The position numbers and the translations under genes were made by a program. This document shows positions 55,050 through 63,434 of a stretch of 64,000 nucleotides of DNA, piece after piece. Position 1 is the stretch's first letter, and every line of letters begins with the position of its first letter. The DNA comes from 66-474 sp035281745 (lineage in GTDB: Bacteria; Pseudomonadota; Gammaproteobacteria; Xanthomonadales; Rhodanobacteraceae), in the NCBI GenBank assembly GCA_035281745.1, contig DATEDI010000014.1, forward strand, positions 124,001 to 188,000, in the 5' to 3' direction. The notes below the pieces were generated by a model. It had not been told where the DNA came from. It saw only the letters and a program-made list of their open reading frames with translations, and ran no database searches.

Positions 55050-57041
55050 CTATTTGACCACACGGCGCGGCCGGAAATGACGCACGCGTCGCACGAATTC
55101 CCGGATTCGTTCAGGCGGCGGTTCGGGAACGGCGTAACGCAGATGCAGGTATTCGGTGGCGAGTTCCCCGAGGGCAGCCGACGAATCGGGCAGCGCTGCG
55201 GCCGAACGCGCGTAGAAATCGCGCGGGCCTTCCGCGTGGCCGCGCACGATACCGAACCGCGCCAGTCGATGCTGCAGGCGCTGTTGCGCAGCGGTCAGCG
55301 CGTCGCGCGGCCTGGCGCGCGGACGCAAGGTTGCCAGCAGCGCGCCGAGGCCCAACGCGGCGAACACCACAATGGCCAACGCCACGCCCAGCATCTGCGC
55401 GGTGGCGTGCTCGATGCCGAACGGCCGCAGCAGATGTGCCTGGGACAACGCGTCGAAACCGACCACGGTCTGTCCCCACCAGCGGTTGATCACGTCCAAA
55501 CGGTTGCGCCACGGCATCCAGCCATTGCTTCCGGCGCCGGTCACGTCGTCGGCCGCGCCGCCGGTGCTCGCGAGAATCACGCGGCTGACCGCGGCGGTGG
55601 GATCGGCGCGCACCCAGCCGCGCCCGGCGAGCCAGACTTCAGACCATGCGTGTGCATCGGACTGGCGGACCAGGAGATAACGCGCGAAGTCGTTCCAGTA
55701 GCCGCCCTGGTATCCGATCACCACGCGCGCGGGGATGCCCGCGGCACGCATCAGGAAGGTGAAGGCGCTGGCGTAGTGTTCGCAGAAGCCGGTCTTCGTG
55801 TCGAACAGGAAATCGTCGATGCTGTTGCGACCGAGCGGCGGCGCGTCGAGGTCGTACACGAAGCCGCCGGCGTGAAAAAGATCCAGTGCATCGCGAATGA
55901 TCGCGGCGTCATTCGCGCCGGCCGTGCGGCGCCAGCCTTCCGCAAGCGCCCGCGCACGGGGATCGAAGCCGGCCGGAAGTTCCAGCGCCGCCGCGCGGAC
56001 GCGCGGGTCGAGCGACTCCGGGGCAAGCCGGTAATCGGTGGCCGATGCGACGCGATAGCGCAGCGTCTGGTCAATGGGTTTGGTGGACCACAAGGTATGG
56101 TCCGGTCCCATGACCGCGCCTTCGGGACTGTCGATCGGCACGTCCAGCGCAAACATCCAGTGTCGATGGCTGGGCAGCAGCGTGACCTCGTAATGCGTAG
56201 CCGGATCGCGGACGCCGATCGGGACCGGGCGCGATGGTCGGCGCGCGGCGGGGCCGGGCAGCCACGCGCGGCCATCGAACTTCCACAACACCATGCCGCG
56301 GAAATAGCGTTTGCTTTCCGGCGGCGGTGCGCCATCGAAGCCGACCCGCATCGCCACGGCATTGTCGGTCAACAGCGAGTGCAGGTCGCCCGGTGCCATG
56401 CGATCACCGATCCCGGTGCGCGCGACGCCGCGATCGGGGGCGCCCCACAGCGGCGTCGACAGGCGCGGGATCAACAGGAATCCGAGCAACGCGGCGGGCA
56501 GGCTGGCGGCCAGCAGCACGGTGCCGGCCTTGAAAGCCGGCAGCCAGCCGAAGTCGGGCAAGCCCGGCTGCAATGCGCGCAAAGTCGCCAGCGCAGGCAG
56601 CAGCATCAAGCCAACCAGAATGGTGAAGCCGAATGACTGGTCGAACAGCAGCGCGCTCATCAGGATGAAGCATGCGAAGCCGACCGCCATGCGCGCGTCG
56701 CGCACCGATTCGCTTTCCAGCACCTTCAGTACCAGCAGCCCGCACACGATCGCGGCGCCGGGTTCACGGCCGAGCGGCGTCCCGTATACGGCGATGGCGT
56801 TTGCCAATACCGCGACGAGCATGGTGATGCGCAACCAGGCGTCGACGCGTCGCGGATGCCGACGGCGTTGCCACCAGCGCGCAGCCAGGACCACCGCCAG
56901 CGCCGCGGTGTACCAGGCGGGCAGATGCGCCGCGTGCGCGACGAGCACGCACAACACCGTCACGCACAGCAACGAGAAAGGCAGCGGCGCCAGCGTGGAC
57001 GCCACGATGCGGGTGCCGGGCGGGGCAGCGTGCCCCGTCAT
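55050..57041 (-). CDS. DUF3488/transglutaminase-like membrane protein (TgpA-type)
   Basis: The 663-residue protein starts at ATG 57041, overlapping the DUF58 gene stop (ATGA). The N-terminal third has about six transmembrane spans (DUF3488-like; residues about 17-215). The periplasmic transglutaminase-like domain has the Cys in TKTGFCEHYASAFTFLMRAAGIPARVVIGYQGG near 415, His in QSDAHAWSEVWLAGRGWVRADPTA with the Asp. A further membrane helix near 555-580 and a basic cytosolic tail (DUF4129-like) follow. Such proteins accompany MoxR and DUF58 genes and may modify or cleave surface proteins or peptidoglycan links; in Pseudomonas TgpA is essential. Confidence 0.92.
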   Translation of the reverse strand: MTGHAAPPGTRIVASTLAPLPFSLLCVTVLCVLVAHAAHLPAWYTAALAVVLAARWWQRRRHPRRVDAWLRITMLVAVLANAIAVYGTPLGREPGAAIVCGLLVLKVLESESVRDARMAVGFACFILMSALLFDQSFGFTILVGLMLLPALATLRALQPGLPDFGWLPAFKAGTVLLAASLPAALLGFLLIPRLSTPLWGAPDRGVARTGIGDRMAPGDLHSLLTDNAVAMRVGFDGAPPPESKRYFRGMVLWKFDGRAWLPGPAARRPSRPVPIGVRDPATHYEVTLLPSHRHWMFALDVPIDSPEGAVMGPDHTLWSTKPIDQTLRYRVASATDYRLAPESLDPRVRAAALELPAGFDPRARALAEGWRRTAGANDAAIIRDALDLFHAGGFVYDLDAPPLGRNSIDDFLFDTKTGFCEHYASAFTFLMRAAGIPARVVIGYQGGYWNDFARYLLVRQSDAHAWSEVWLAGRGWVRADPTAAVSRVILASTGGAADDVTGAGSNGWMPWRNRLDVINRWWGQTVVGFDALSQAHLLRPFGIEHATAQMLGVALAIVVFAALGLGALLATLRPRARPRDALTAAQQRLQHRLARFGIVRGHAEGPRDFYARSAAALPDSSAALGELATEYLHLRYAVPEPPPERIREFVRRVRHFRPRRVVK

Positions 57042-58000
57042 GGCAGCTCCGCCAGCGCAGTCAGGCAACGGTGGTAGTGCGCGGCATCGTTGGCGGGTCC
57101 GATCGCACGCAGGTCTTCCAGGATCAGCACCCATGGATGTGCCGCGGCGTAGGCGTCGCAGACCCAGCCGGTCAGGCGGGAAATGCGGGTTTCGCGGTCG
57201 ATGCCCGAAAGCGCGCGCCAGTCGAACCGCAGCGGGTGGCCGGGCGCGGCGCGGTCGAACTCGCGCACCAGCAGGTGCGCGTGGCGCGCGCTGGCTTTCC
57301 ACGCGACATGCCGGATAGGATCGCCGGGGTGGTATTCGCGAAGGCCTGCGAATTCATCGCCGCCAGCGATACGTTCGTTGGGATCATCGCTGCGCACGAC
57401 CGGCTGGACGTCGGCAAGGATGCGCGGATACACCAGTACGCGTTGTGCGGGGGTCATCCAGCTCCATGCGCGGAACAACCCGAACGGCAGCGTGCTGGAA
57501 ATCCGCATCCGCGGCACCTCGACCCAGCCGCGCGCGTCCGTGGGCATGGTGACGCGGGCGCGTTCGGTGCCCGGACGAAGCGGGCAGGGTTGTTCCAGCT
57601 CATCGACGGCAATGGTGAGGCCCGGCCGGCTGCGGCCGTCATCCGCAAAGGCAAGCTGCAGCGACAGGCGTGCGCCGCAGAACCCGTGTTCCGCGTGCAG
57701 CGCGCGCAAGGTCAGGTCGTGCAATTCGCGCCAGGTCAGCAGCATGCTGCCAGCCAGCGCCGCACCCAATATGCAGGTCAGCAGCAGCGCGGCGTTGTTC
57801 TGGTAATTCAGGGCGCCGAACAGCATCACCAGTAGCACCAACCCGAATCCGAACCCTGCGCGCGTCGGCACGATGTAGATGCGGCGGCGATCCAGGGTGA
57901 TCGGCAAGGCTTCGGGCTTGCGTCCGCGCGCGCGCACCGGAATGCGGTTCAGGGTGCGCGCTGCGACGGCCAACGACCCGCGGTGCGCGACGCCATCCAT
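57038..58000 (-). CDS. DUF58 domain protein
   Basis: A 320-residue inner-membrane protein with two N-terminal helices (about 45-90: GFGFGLVLLVMLFGALNYQNNAALLLTCILGAALAGSMLL). The cytosolic part includes RSDDPNERIAGGDEFAGLREYHPGDPIRHVAWKASARHAHLLVREFD, the conserved DUF58/vWA-like core. It lies between moxR and the transglutaminase gene: its start is 5 bp after the moxR stop and its stop overlaps the transglutaminase gene start. Its role is unknown but linked to MoxR AAA chaperones. Confidence 0.92.
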   Translation of the reverse strand: MDGVAHRGSLAVAARTLNRIPVRARGRKPEALPITLDRRRIYIVPTRAGFGFGLVLLVMLFGALNYQNNAALLLTCILGAALAGSMLLTWRELHDLTLRALHAEHGFCGARLSLQLAFADDGRSRPGLTIAVDELEQPCPLRPGTERARVTMPTDARGWVEVPRMRISSTLPFGLFRAWSWMTPAQRVLVYPRILADVQPVVRSDDPNERIAGGDEFAGLREYHPGDPIRHVAWKASARHAHLLVREFDRAAPGHPLRFDWRALSGIDRETRISRLTGWVCDAYAAAHPWVLILEDLRAIGPANDAAHYHRCLTALAELP

Positions 58001-58004
58001 CGCG

Positions 58005-58961
58005 CTATTCCACCGCCACGGTGTCCAGCAGCGTCTGTGCCAAGGCGTCGCGCGCCAGCGTGCGGGCCGGGATCAGACGGTGTCCGGCTACTGCCACGAA
58101 CACCGTCTGCACGTCTTCCGGCAAGGTGTAGTCGCGATCGCCCAGCAGCGCCCAGGCACGCGCCGCCGCCAGCAGTGCAAGCCCCGCGCGCGGCGACAGG
58201 CCGGTGCGAATGTCGTGGTGCTTGCGGCTGGCGATCACCAGTGCCTGCACGTAATCGATCAGGGCCGGATTGGCGGTGATCGCACGGGCGCGCAGCCGCA
58301 GCGCCACGATGTCGGGCGCGGACAGGCACGGCGGCAGCCGGCCCACCATGCCGGAACGGTCCTCGCCGACCAGCAGCCGGCGTTCGGCCTCGGCGTCGGG
58401 ATAGTCCAGCGCAATCCGCAACATGAAACGGTCGAGTTGCGAGTCGGGCAGAGGGTAAGTGCCGGCCATGTCCAGCGGATTCTGGGTCGCGACCACGAAG
58501 AACGGTTGCGGCAAGGCACGGCTCGCGCCATCCACTGTGACCTGGCCTTCGGCCATCGCTTCCAGCAGCGCGCTCTGGGTCTTCGGCGTCGCGCGATTGA
58601 TTTCATCCGCCAGCAGAAGTTGCGCGAAGATGGGGCCCGGCTGGAACCGGAAGCCGCCGCTGTCGCGATCGAACACGCTGACGCCGACGATGTCGGTGGG
58701 CAGCAGATCGGACGTGAACTGGATGCGCCGGAAGGTCAATCCCAAGGTGGCCGCCAGGGCATGGGCCAGTGTCGTCTTGCCGACGCCCGGCACGTCTTCG
58801 ACCAGCAGATGCCCGCCCGCGAGCGCGCACGCGAAGGCCATCCGCACCGCGCGGTTCTTGCCGACCAGCACCTCGTTGACTTGCGCAATGGCGCCGTCCA
58901 GTCGCTGGCGCAACAGGGCATCAGTGGGCGCCGCAATGGCTGAAGGTACGCTTTGGTCCAT
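58005..58961 (-). CDS. MoxR-family AAA+ ATPase
   Basis: The 318-residue protein starts at ATG 58961, where the family start fits (MDQSVPS); an 18-codon longer frame exists upstream to 59015. Walker A is EDVPGVGKTTLAHALA near 62, DLLPTDIVG (pore loop region) follows, Walker B is LLLADEINRATPKTQSALLEAM, and sensor motifs are VVATQNPLDMAGTYPLPDSQLDRFMLR. It probably acts as a chaperone assembling or activating the DUF58/transglutaminase complex. It is the first gene of the three-gene leftward unit. Confidence 0.95.
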   Translation of the reverse strand: MDQSVPSAIAAPTDALLRQRLDGAIAQVNEVLVGKNRAVRMAFACALAGGHLLVEDVPGVGKTTLAHALAATLGLTFRRIQFTSDLLPTDIVGVSVFDRDSGGFRFQPGPIFAQLLLADEINRATPKTQSALLEAMAEGQVTVDGASRALPQPFFVVATQNPLDMAGTYPLPDSQLDRFMLRIALDYPDAEAERRLLVGEDRSGMVGRLPPCLSAPDIVALRLRARAITANPALIDYVQALVIASRKHHDIRTGLSPRAGLALLAAARAWALLGDRDYTLPEDVQTVFVAVAGHRLIPARTLARDALAQTLLDTVAVE

Positions 58962-59031
58962 GCCGGTTTCCGGGCAAATCGAGACGTCCGGCCAGTGTAC
59001 GGCAGCCTGCGTCACGTCTGCGCGAAGCGGG

Positions 59032-59616
59032 TCAAGGTACGGGAATGCCGGCCTCCCGCAGTAGTCGTGCCAGCGCGATCAACGGGAGTCCGATGAGCGC
59101 GGTGGGATCTTCGCTTTCGATGCGTTCGAACAGGGCGATGCCCGCGCCTTCGGACTTGAAGCTGCCGGCGCAGTCGAACGGGCGCTCGCGCGCGACGTAG
59201 TGCCGAATTTCCTCGTCGGACAGCGCGCGGAATACCACACGGGTATGGTCAATGTGGGTCTGCATTCGCCCCTCGCGGCCGTCAAGCACGCAGAGACCGG
59301 TATGGAAATCCACGGTATTTCCACTGCTTGTACGCAATTGTTCGTGCGCATTATCGCTGCTGCCGGGCTTGTGCAGGATCGTTTCGCCCAGCGCCGCCAC
59401 CTGGTCCGAACCGATCACCACCGCATCGCGGTGCTGCTTCGACACGGCCGCAGCCTTGACGGTGGCGAGCCGGGCGGCCCGCGCCGCGGGCGCCTCACCG
59501 GGCAGCGGCTGCTCATCGACGTCGGGCGCGATCTGTTCGAAATTGTCCAGCAAGCGGCGCAGCAATCCGGCCCGGTAGCGCGAAGTCGATGCCAGCACGA
59601 TCCGCGGCGTGCTCAT
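59032..59616 (-). CDS. Maf/YceF-family nucleoside triphosphate pyrophosphatase
   Basis: A 194-residue protein with LASTSRYRAGLLRRL at the start, DEQPLPGEAPAARAARLA, VIGSDQVAALGETILHKPGS, TGLCVLDGR and SFKSEGAGIALFERIESEDPTALIGLPL, the Maf signature with the catalytic Asp of SDQ. YceF-type Maf enzymes hydrolyse m7GTP. It overlaps the preceding coiled-coil gene (ATGA) and lies opposite yceD, the common maf-yceD divergent arrangement. Confidence 0.93.
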   Translation of the reverse strand: MSTPRIVLASTSRYRAGLLRRLLDNFEQIAPDVDEQPLPGEAPAARAARLATVKAAAVSKQHRDAVVIGSDQVAALGETILHKPGSSDNAHEQLRTSSGNTVDFHTGLCVLDGREGRMQTHIDHTRVVFRALSDEEIRHYVARERPFDCAGSFKSEGAGIALFERIESEDPTALIGLPLIALARLLREAGIPVP

Positions 59617-60110
59617 CGCTGCGAAAGGTCCTCGATTTTTTCCCGCACCGCGGTTTCCAGTGCGCGTTGCGCGGAATCCAATTCCTGAAGCTGCCTGCCC
59701 AAGGCACCGCGAGCCTTGCCGATCGCGCTGACGGCGGCATCCAGCTCGCGCTGATTGGCATTGTCCGCTTCATCGCGCAGCCACAACCGGTGCGCCAGCA
59801 ATTCACGGAGTGCAGCATCGACCGCCAGACGCGCCTCGGTTTCGCCGGCTGCAGGCTGGTTCGGTCCCATCGACATGGAGGCATGCGCGCGCGCGAGCCG
59901 ATTGCGGCATTCCTTCAGGTCGTGTTCCAGCCCGTCGGCCTCCAGATACAGGGTGCGCATCGCGCGCTGATGGCGTATCTGGCGGGCCAGCAGAAACACC
60001 ACGACCGCGCAGACGATCACGGCCACCACCGCGGGCAGGACGATCGCGAGCAAGGTTGCGGGCAGGGCGGTCAAGGGTCGGGCTGGTACAATGGCATGCG
60101 GATTTGGCAA
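59613..60110 (-). CDS. Single-pass membrane protein with coiled coil, unknown function
   Basis: The 165-residue product (TTG or an alternative start near 60110) has one transmembrane helix (about 13-42: ALPATLLAIVLPAVVAVIVCAVVVFLLA) followed by a basic and then heptad-like helical region to the C-terminus (LLAHRLWLRDEADNANQRELDAAV). It is not recognised as a known family. Its stop overlaps maf. The start codon is uncertain: TTG 60110 has only a weak ribosome-binding-like sequence upstream. Confidence 0.65.
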   Translation of the reverse strand: MPNPHAIVPARPLTALPATLLAIVLPAVVAVIVCAVVVFLLARQIRHQRAMRTLYLEADGLEHDLKECRNRLARAHASMSMGPNQPAAGETEARLAVDAALRELLAHRLWLRDEADNANQRELDAAVSAIGKARGALGRQLQELDSAQRALETAVREKIEDLSQR

Positions 60111-60184
60111 GCATGATACGGGCCAAGCTGAAGGACTGCTCGGCGGTTGACTTTGTGCAGTGCGGAATCTAGCATTCCGCGCTT

Positions 60185-60724
60185 ATGTCCGCGTCCCTGC
60201 CAGCGAGTGTGGACGCCGAACGCATGGTGGCCGGGCGGCGGTCTTTTGAAGGTGTACTGGCAGTCGCGGAATTGCCGCGATTGGTCGAAACACTGGCGGA
60301 TGATCGCGGCGAAGTCACCTATCGACTGGACTTCGAGCAGGGCGAACTGGGTGGTCCGCAACTGCACGTGGTGTTGAGTGCGGGGCTGACGCTCGAATGC
60401 CAGCGCACGCTCGAACCGTTCGTGTATCCGGCGACGGTCGACACCCGGCTCGGTTTGCTGGCGGACGAGCAGGATGCCGACGCGCTGCCGGGCGATTGCG
60501 AACCGCTGCTGCTGCAAGGCGGCGCGTTGTCGCCGCGGCGGGTGATCGAAGATGAATTGTTGTTGACCTTGCCGCTGGTGCCCGTGAAGCCCGGCAGCGA
60601 GATCATGCAGGGCGAATGGACCACGCCCGGTGACCCTCCGCAGGATGCAGAGCGGGACGAGCCCACCACGCGTCCGTTCGCGGACTTGCGCAAACTGCTC
60701 GAAGACCGCACGAAACATCGTTGA
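60185..60724 (+). CDS. yceD: YceD (DUF177) family protein
   Basis: A 179-residue protein, typical of DUF177/YceD, with the start SLPASVDAERMVAGRRSFEGVLAVAELPRL, the LTLECQRTLEPFVYPATVDTRLGLL core containing the single conserved Cys, and IEDELLLTLPLVP before an acidic region ending RPFADLRKLLEDRTK. YceD is required for normal 23S rRNA accumulation in several bacteria. It precedes rpmF, the standard yceD-rpmF pair. Confidence 0.94.
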   Translation: MSASLPASVDAERMVAGRRSFEGVLAVAELPRLVETLADDRGEVTYRLDFEQGELGGPQLHVVLSAGLTLECQRTLEPFVYPATVDTRLGLLADEQDADALPGDCEPLLLQGGALSPRRVIEDELLLTLPLVPVKPGSEIMQGEWTTPGDPPQDAERDEPTTRPFADLRKLLEDRTKHR

Positions 60725-60883
60725 ACACCGCCGGCGTCACGCCGGCCACGGCACAGGAAGTGCCGGTGCATCCGGCGCCCCGGCGGCGCTACGACAAACT
60801 GACGCGGCTTGGCCGCGGGCGTTTGTTTGCAAACCGCGGCAGGATGCCCGGTTTTGCGTGAGTAAACCTTCAGGAGAGCCATC

Positions 60884-61078
60884 ATGGCCGTTGCAAAAAG
60901 CCGCAAATCCCCGTCCCGCCGCGGCATGCGCCGTGCGCACGACGCACTGAACACGGTGCAGCTCGCCACCGACCCGACCTCGGGCGAGATCCACCGCCGC
61001 CACCACATCACCAAGGACGGCTACTACCGTGGCCGCAAGGTGATCGAGGACAAGCAGGCGATCGTCGACGAGGACTGA
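60884..61078 (+). CDS. rpmF: 50S ribosomal protein bL32
   Basis: A 64-residue basic protein (AVAKSRKSPSRRGMRRAHDAL start, HHITKDGYYRGRKVI near the end). It lacks the zinc-binding cysteines, as in the C-minus form common in gammaproteobacteria. Strong CAGGAG precedes ATG 60884. In many relatives plsX follows; here fabH comes next after a terminator-like hairpin. The 159-bp gap before it (60725-60883) has no visible gene. Confidence 0.97.
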   Translation: MAVAKSRKSPSRRGMRRAHDALNTVQLATDPTSGEIHRRHHITKDGYYRGRKVIEDKQAIVDED

Positions 61079-61118
61079 ACGTCCTTGCCGCGATGTGCAC
61101 AAGTTGCAGATCGACGAG

Positions 61119-61146
61119 CGGCGCGATGATCGCGCCGCGGCGTTTT
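61119..61146. terminator. Hairpin terminator or attenuator between rpmF and fabH
   Basis: CGGCGCGA, loop TGA, TCGCGCCG (61119-61137), followed by CGGCGTTTTC. An 8-bp GC-rich stem with a T-run about 4 bp after it, in the 103-bp rpmF-fabH gap. It may stop or reduce read-through from yceD-rpmF. Confidence 0.6.
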
Positions 61147-61181
61147 CACGCGCCCGCAACGCCTGAATCGGGATCCAGACC

Positions 61182-62150
61182 TTGACCTACGCCCGCATCC
61201 TCGCCACCGGCAGCGCGCTGCCGGAGCGCGTCGTCACCAACGCCGACCTCGAGAAGCTGGTCGACACCAGCGATGAATGGATTCGCAGCCGTACCGGCAT
61301 TCGCGAGCGGCGTGTTGCCGCCGACGGCGAAACCACCGGCGACCTGGCCTATCGCGCCGCGCTGCAGGCGCTGCAAGACGCGGGCGTCAAGGCCTCCGAA
61401 CTCGACATGGTGGTGCTCGGCACCACCACGCCCGACATCATCTTTCCGGCCACAGCGTGCCTGATCCAGAACCGGTTGGGCGCGAACGGCTGCATGGCAT
61501 TCGACGTCAACGCTGCCTGTTCCGGGTTCATGTATGCGCTGGGTGTCGCCAACAATTTCGTGCGCACCGGGCAGGTGAAGAAGGCGTTGGTGATGGGCGC
61601 GGAAACCCTCACCCGGATGGTCGACTGGTCCGAACGCGAAACCTGCGTATTGTTCGGCGACGGCGCAGGCGCGGTGGTGCTGGAAGCCTCGGACGAACCG
61701 GGCATCCTCGCGACTTGCCTGCATGCCGACGGCGGCTACAAGGACCTGCTGTACAACCCGGTCGGGGTGTCGGTGGGCTTCAGCGACGAAAAGAATCACG
61801 GCGTGCGCATCCGCATGAGCGGACGCGAAGTTTTCAAGATTGCGGTGAAGACGCTGGACGCGCTGGTCGACGAGACGCTGCAGGCCGCCGGTATGCACGA
61901 GGACCAGATCGACTGGCTGATCCCGCACCAGGCCAACCTGCGCATCATCGAGGCCACCGCCAAGCGCCTCGGCATGTCGATGGAGCAGGTGATCGTCACG
62001 GTCGACAAGCACGCCAACACCTCGTCCGGCTCGGTGCCGCTGGCGCTGGATGCCGCGGTGCGATCGGGGCGCATCAAGCGTGGCCAGAATCTGCTTCTCG
62101 AAGCCTTCGGCGGGGGGTTTACCTGGGCTTCCGCGATGGTGAGGTACTGA
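61182..62150 (+). CDS. fabH: Beta-ketoacyl-ACP synthase III
   Basis: The 322-residue enzyme condenses acetyl-CoA with malonyl-ACP to start fatty acid synthesis. The triad is Cys113 (VNAACSGFMYALG), His249 (PHQANLRI) and Asn279 (NTSSGSVPLAL). The start is TTG 61182, where the family begins YARILATGSALPE, with GGAT 9 bp upstream; no in-frame ATG lies near. fabD follows after 82 bp. The gap before fabH has no plsX. Confidence 0.96.
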   Translation: MTYARILATGSALPERVVTNADLEKLVDTSDEWIRSRTGIRERRVAADGETTGDLAYRAALQALQDAGVKASELDMVVLGTTTPDIIFPATACLIQNRLGANGCMAFDVNAACSGFMYALGVANNFVRTGQVKKALVMGAETLTRMVDWSERETCVLFGDGAGAVVLEASDEPGILATCLHADGGYKDLLYNPVGVSVGFSDEKNHGVRIRMSGREVFKIAVKTLDALVDETLQAAGMHEDQIDWLIPHQANLRIIEATAKRLGMSMEQVIVTVDKHANTSSGSVPLALDAAVRSGRIKRGQNLLLEAFGGGFTWASAMVRY

Positions 62151-62232
62151 CAGGGACCGGCAAAAGCCGGGACGGGATCCTGTCCTGCCAGTTCGCTGTT
62201 TTAATCCCGTATCCGATTGGCAATCTTTTGAA

Positions 62233-63219
62233 ATGAGCGACAGCACATCAAGCGATCCGGTCCCGGGTTCCCGGCCCCCGATCCCACAACTTGCCTTTGT
62301 GTTTCCGGGCCAGGGTTCGCAGTCGGTCGGGATGCTGGCCGAACTGGCCGCCGAGTTTGCGCAGGTCGGCCAAACTTTCGAGGAAGCCTCGGACGGCGCC
62401 GGCATGGATCTGTGGTCGCTTGCGCAGAACGGTCCGGAAGCCGAACTAGGCAAGACCGAAAACACCCAGCCGGTATTGCTGGCTGCGAGCGTCGCGGTGT
62501 GGAAAGTCTGGCGGGCGAAGGGCGGTCCGTTGCCGGCCCAGATGGCCGGCCACAGTCTGGGCGAGTATTCGGCGCTGGTCTGCGCGGGGGCTTTGCCATT
62601 GCACGATGCCGCATCGCTGGTCGCCGAGCGCGGTCGCCTGATGCAAGCCGCAGTGCCCGCGGGTGTCGGTTCGATGGCGGCGGTGCTGGGTGCCGACGAC
62701 GAAGTGATCCGGCAGGTCTGCAAGGAAGTGTCCGACGAAGAAATCGTTACCCCCGCCAATTTCAACAGCCCCGGCCAACTTGTGATCGCGGGTCACGTCG
62801 CCGCCGTCGATCGGGCCATCCAGCGCCTCGGCGAACTGGGCGTGCGCAAGGTCATCAAGCTGCAGGTTTCGGTGCCGTCGCATACGCCACTGATGCGCGA
62901 TGCTGCCCAGCAGCTCGCCGCACGCATGGCCGACCTGCCGTGGCAGGTGCCCACGATTCCGGTGCTGCAGAATGCGGATGCCAAGGCGCACGTCGGCATC
63001 GAATTCATCCGCGCCGCGCTGGAGCGCCAGTTGTACATGCCGGTGTTGTGGACCGACACCGTGCAATCGATGGTACGCAACGGCGCCACCCGGATTTTCG
63101 AATGTGGTCCCGGCAAGGTGCTGGCCGGCCTCTGCAAGCGCATCGACAAATCCATCGACGCGCGCGCGCTCGGCACGCCCGTGGAAATCACCCAGGCGAT
63201 GGCCGACGTTTCCAGTTGA
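62233..63219 (+). CDS. fabD: Malonyl-CoA:ACP transacylase
   Basis: A 328-residue alpha/beta hydrolase-like enzyme that moves malonyl groups from CoA to ACP. Motifs are FVFPGQGSQSVGM near residue 24, catalytic Ser108 in GHSLGEYSALV, the QNAPGQ-like NFNSPGQLVIAG, and SVPSHTPLM with the catalytic His. The N-terminus has a 15-residue variable extension before the family core. Followed 13 bp later by the DUF1737 gene. Confidence 0.96.
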   Translation: MSDSTSSDPVPGSRPPIPQLAFVFPGQGSQSVGMLAELAAEFAQVGQTFEEASDGAGMDLWSLAQNGPEAELGKTENTQPVLLAASVAVWKVWRAKGGPLPAQMAGHSLGEYSALVCAGALPLHDAASLVAERGRLMQAAVPAGVGSMAAVLGADDEVIRQVCKEVSDEEIVTPANFNSPGQLVIAGHVAAVDRAIQRLGELGVRKVIKLQVSVPSHTPLMRDAAQQLAARMADLPWQVPTIPVLQNADAKAHVGIEFIRAALERQLYMPVLWTDTVQSMVRNGATRIFECGPGKVLAGLCKRIDKSIDARALGTPVEITQAMADVSS

Positions 63220-63232
63220 TCGAGGGAATGTG

Positions 63233-63415
63233 ATGAGCAAGCCACCCGGTGATTTGCCGATCTATCGAGTGCTGACGGGTCCGGACGACGCTGCATTCTG
63301 TCATCGCGTCAGCGAAGCACTGGCGCTGGGATACGTGCTGTACGGATCGCCCGCGGTTACTTTCGATGGCGAGCACGTCATCGTGGCGCAGGCCATCGTC
63401 TGGCCCGAATCCTGA
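63233..63415 (+). CDS. DUF1737 small protein
   Basis: A 60-residue frame (MSKPPGDLPIYRVLTGPDD start) reading YRVLTG, FCHRVSEALALGYVLYGSPAVTFDG and VAQAIVWP, which fits DUF1737, small proteins of unknown function found in many proteobacteria. It is in phase with neither shadows nor fabD and has a GAGGGAATG-like site before ATG 63233. Lying between fabD and fabG, it may be co-transcribed with the fatty-acid genes. Confidence 0.75.
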   Translation: MSKPPGDLPIYRVLTGPDDAAFCHRVSEALALGYVLYGSPAVTFDGEHVIVAQAIVWPES

Positions 63416-63434
63416 TCTTTTCACGGAGCGTGGC

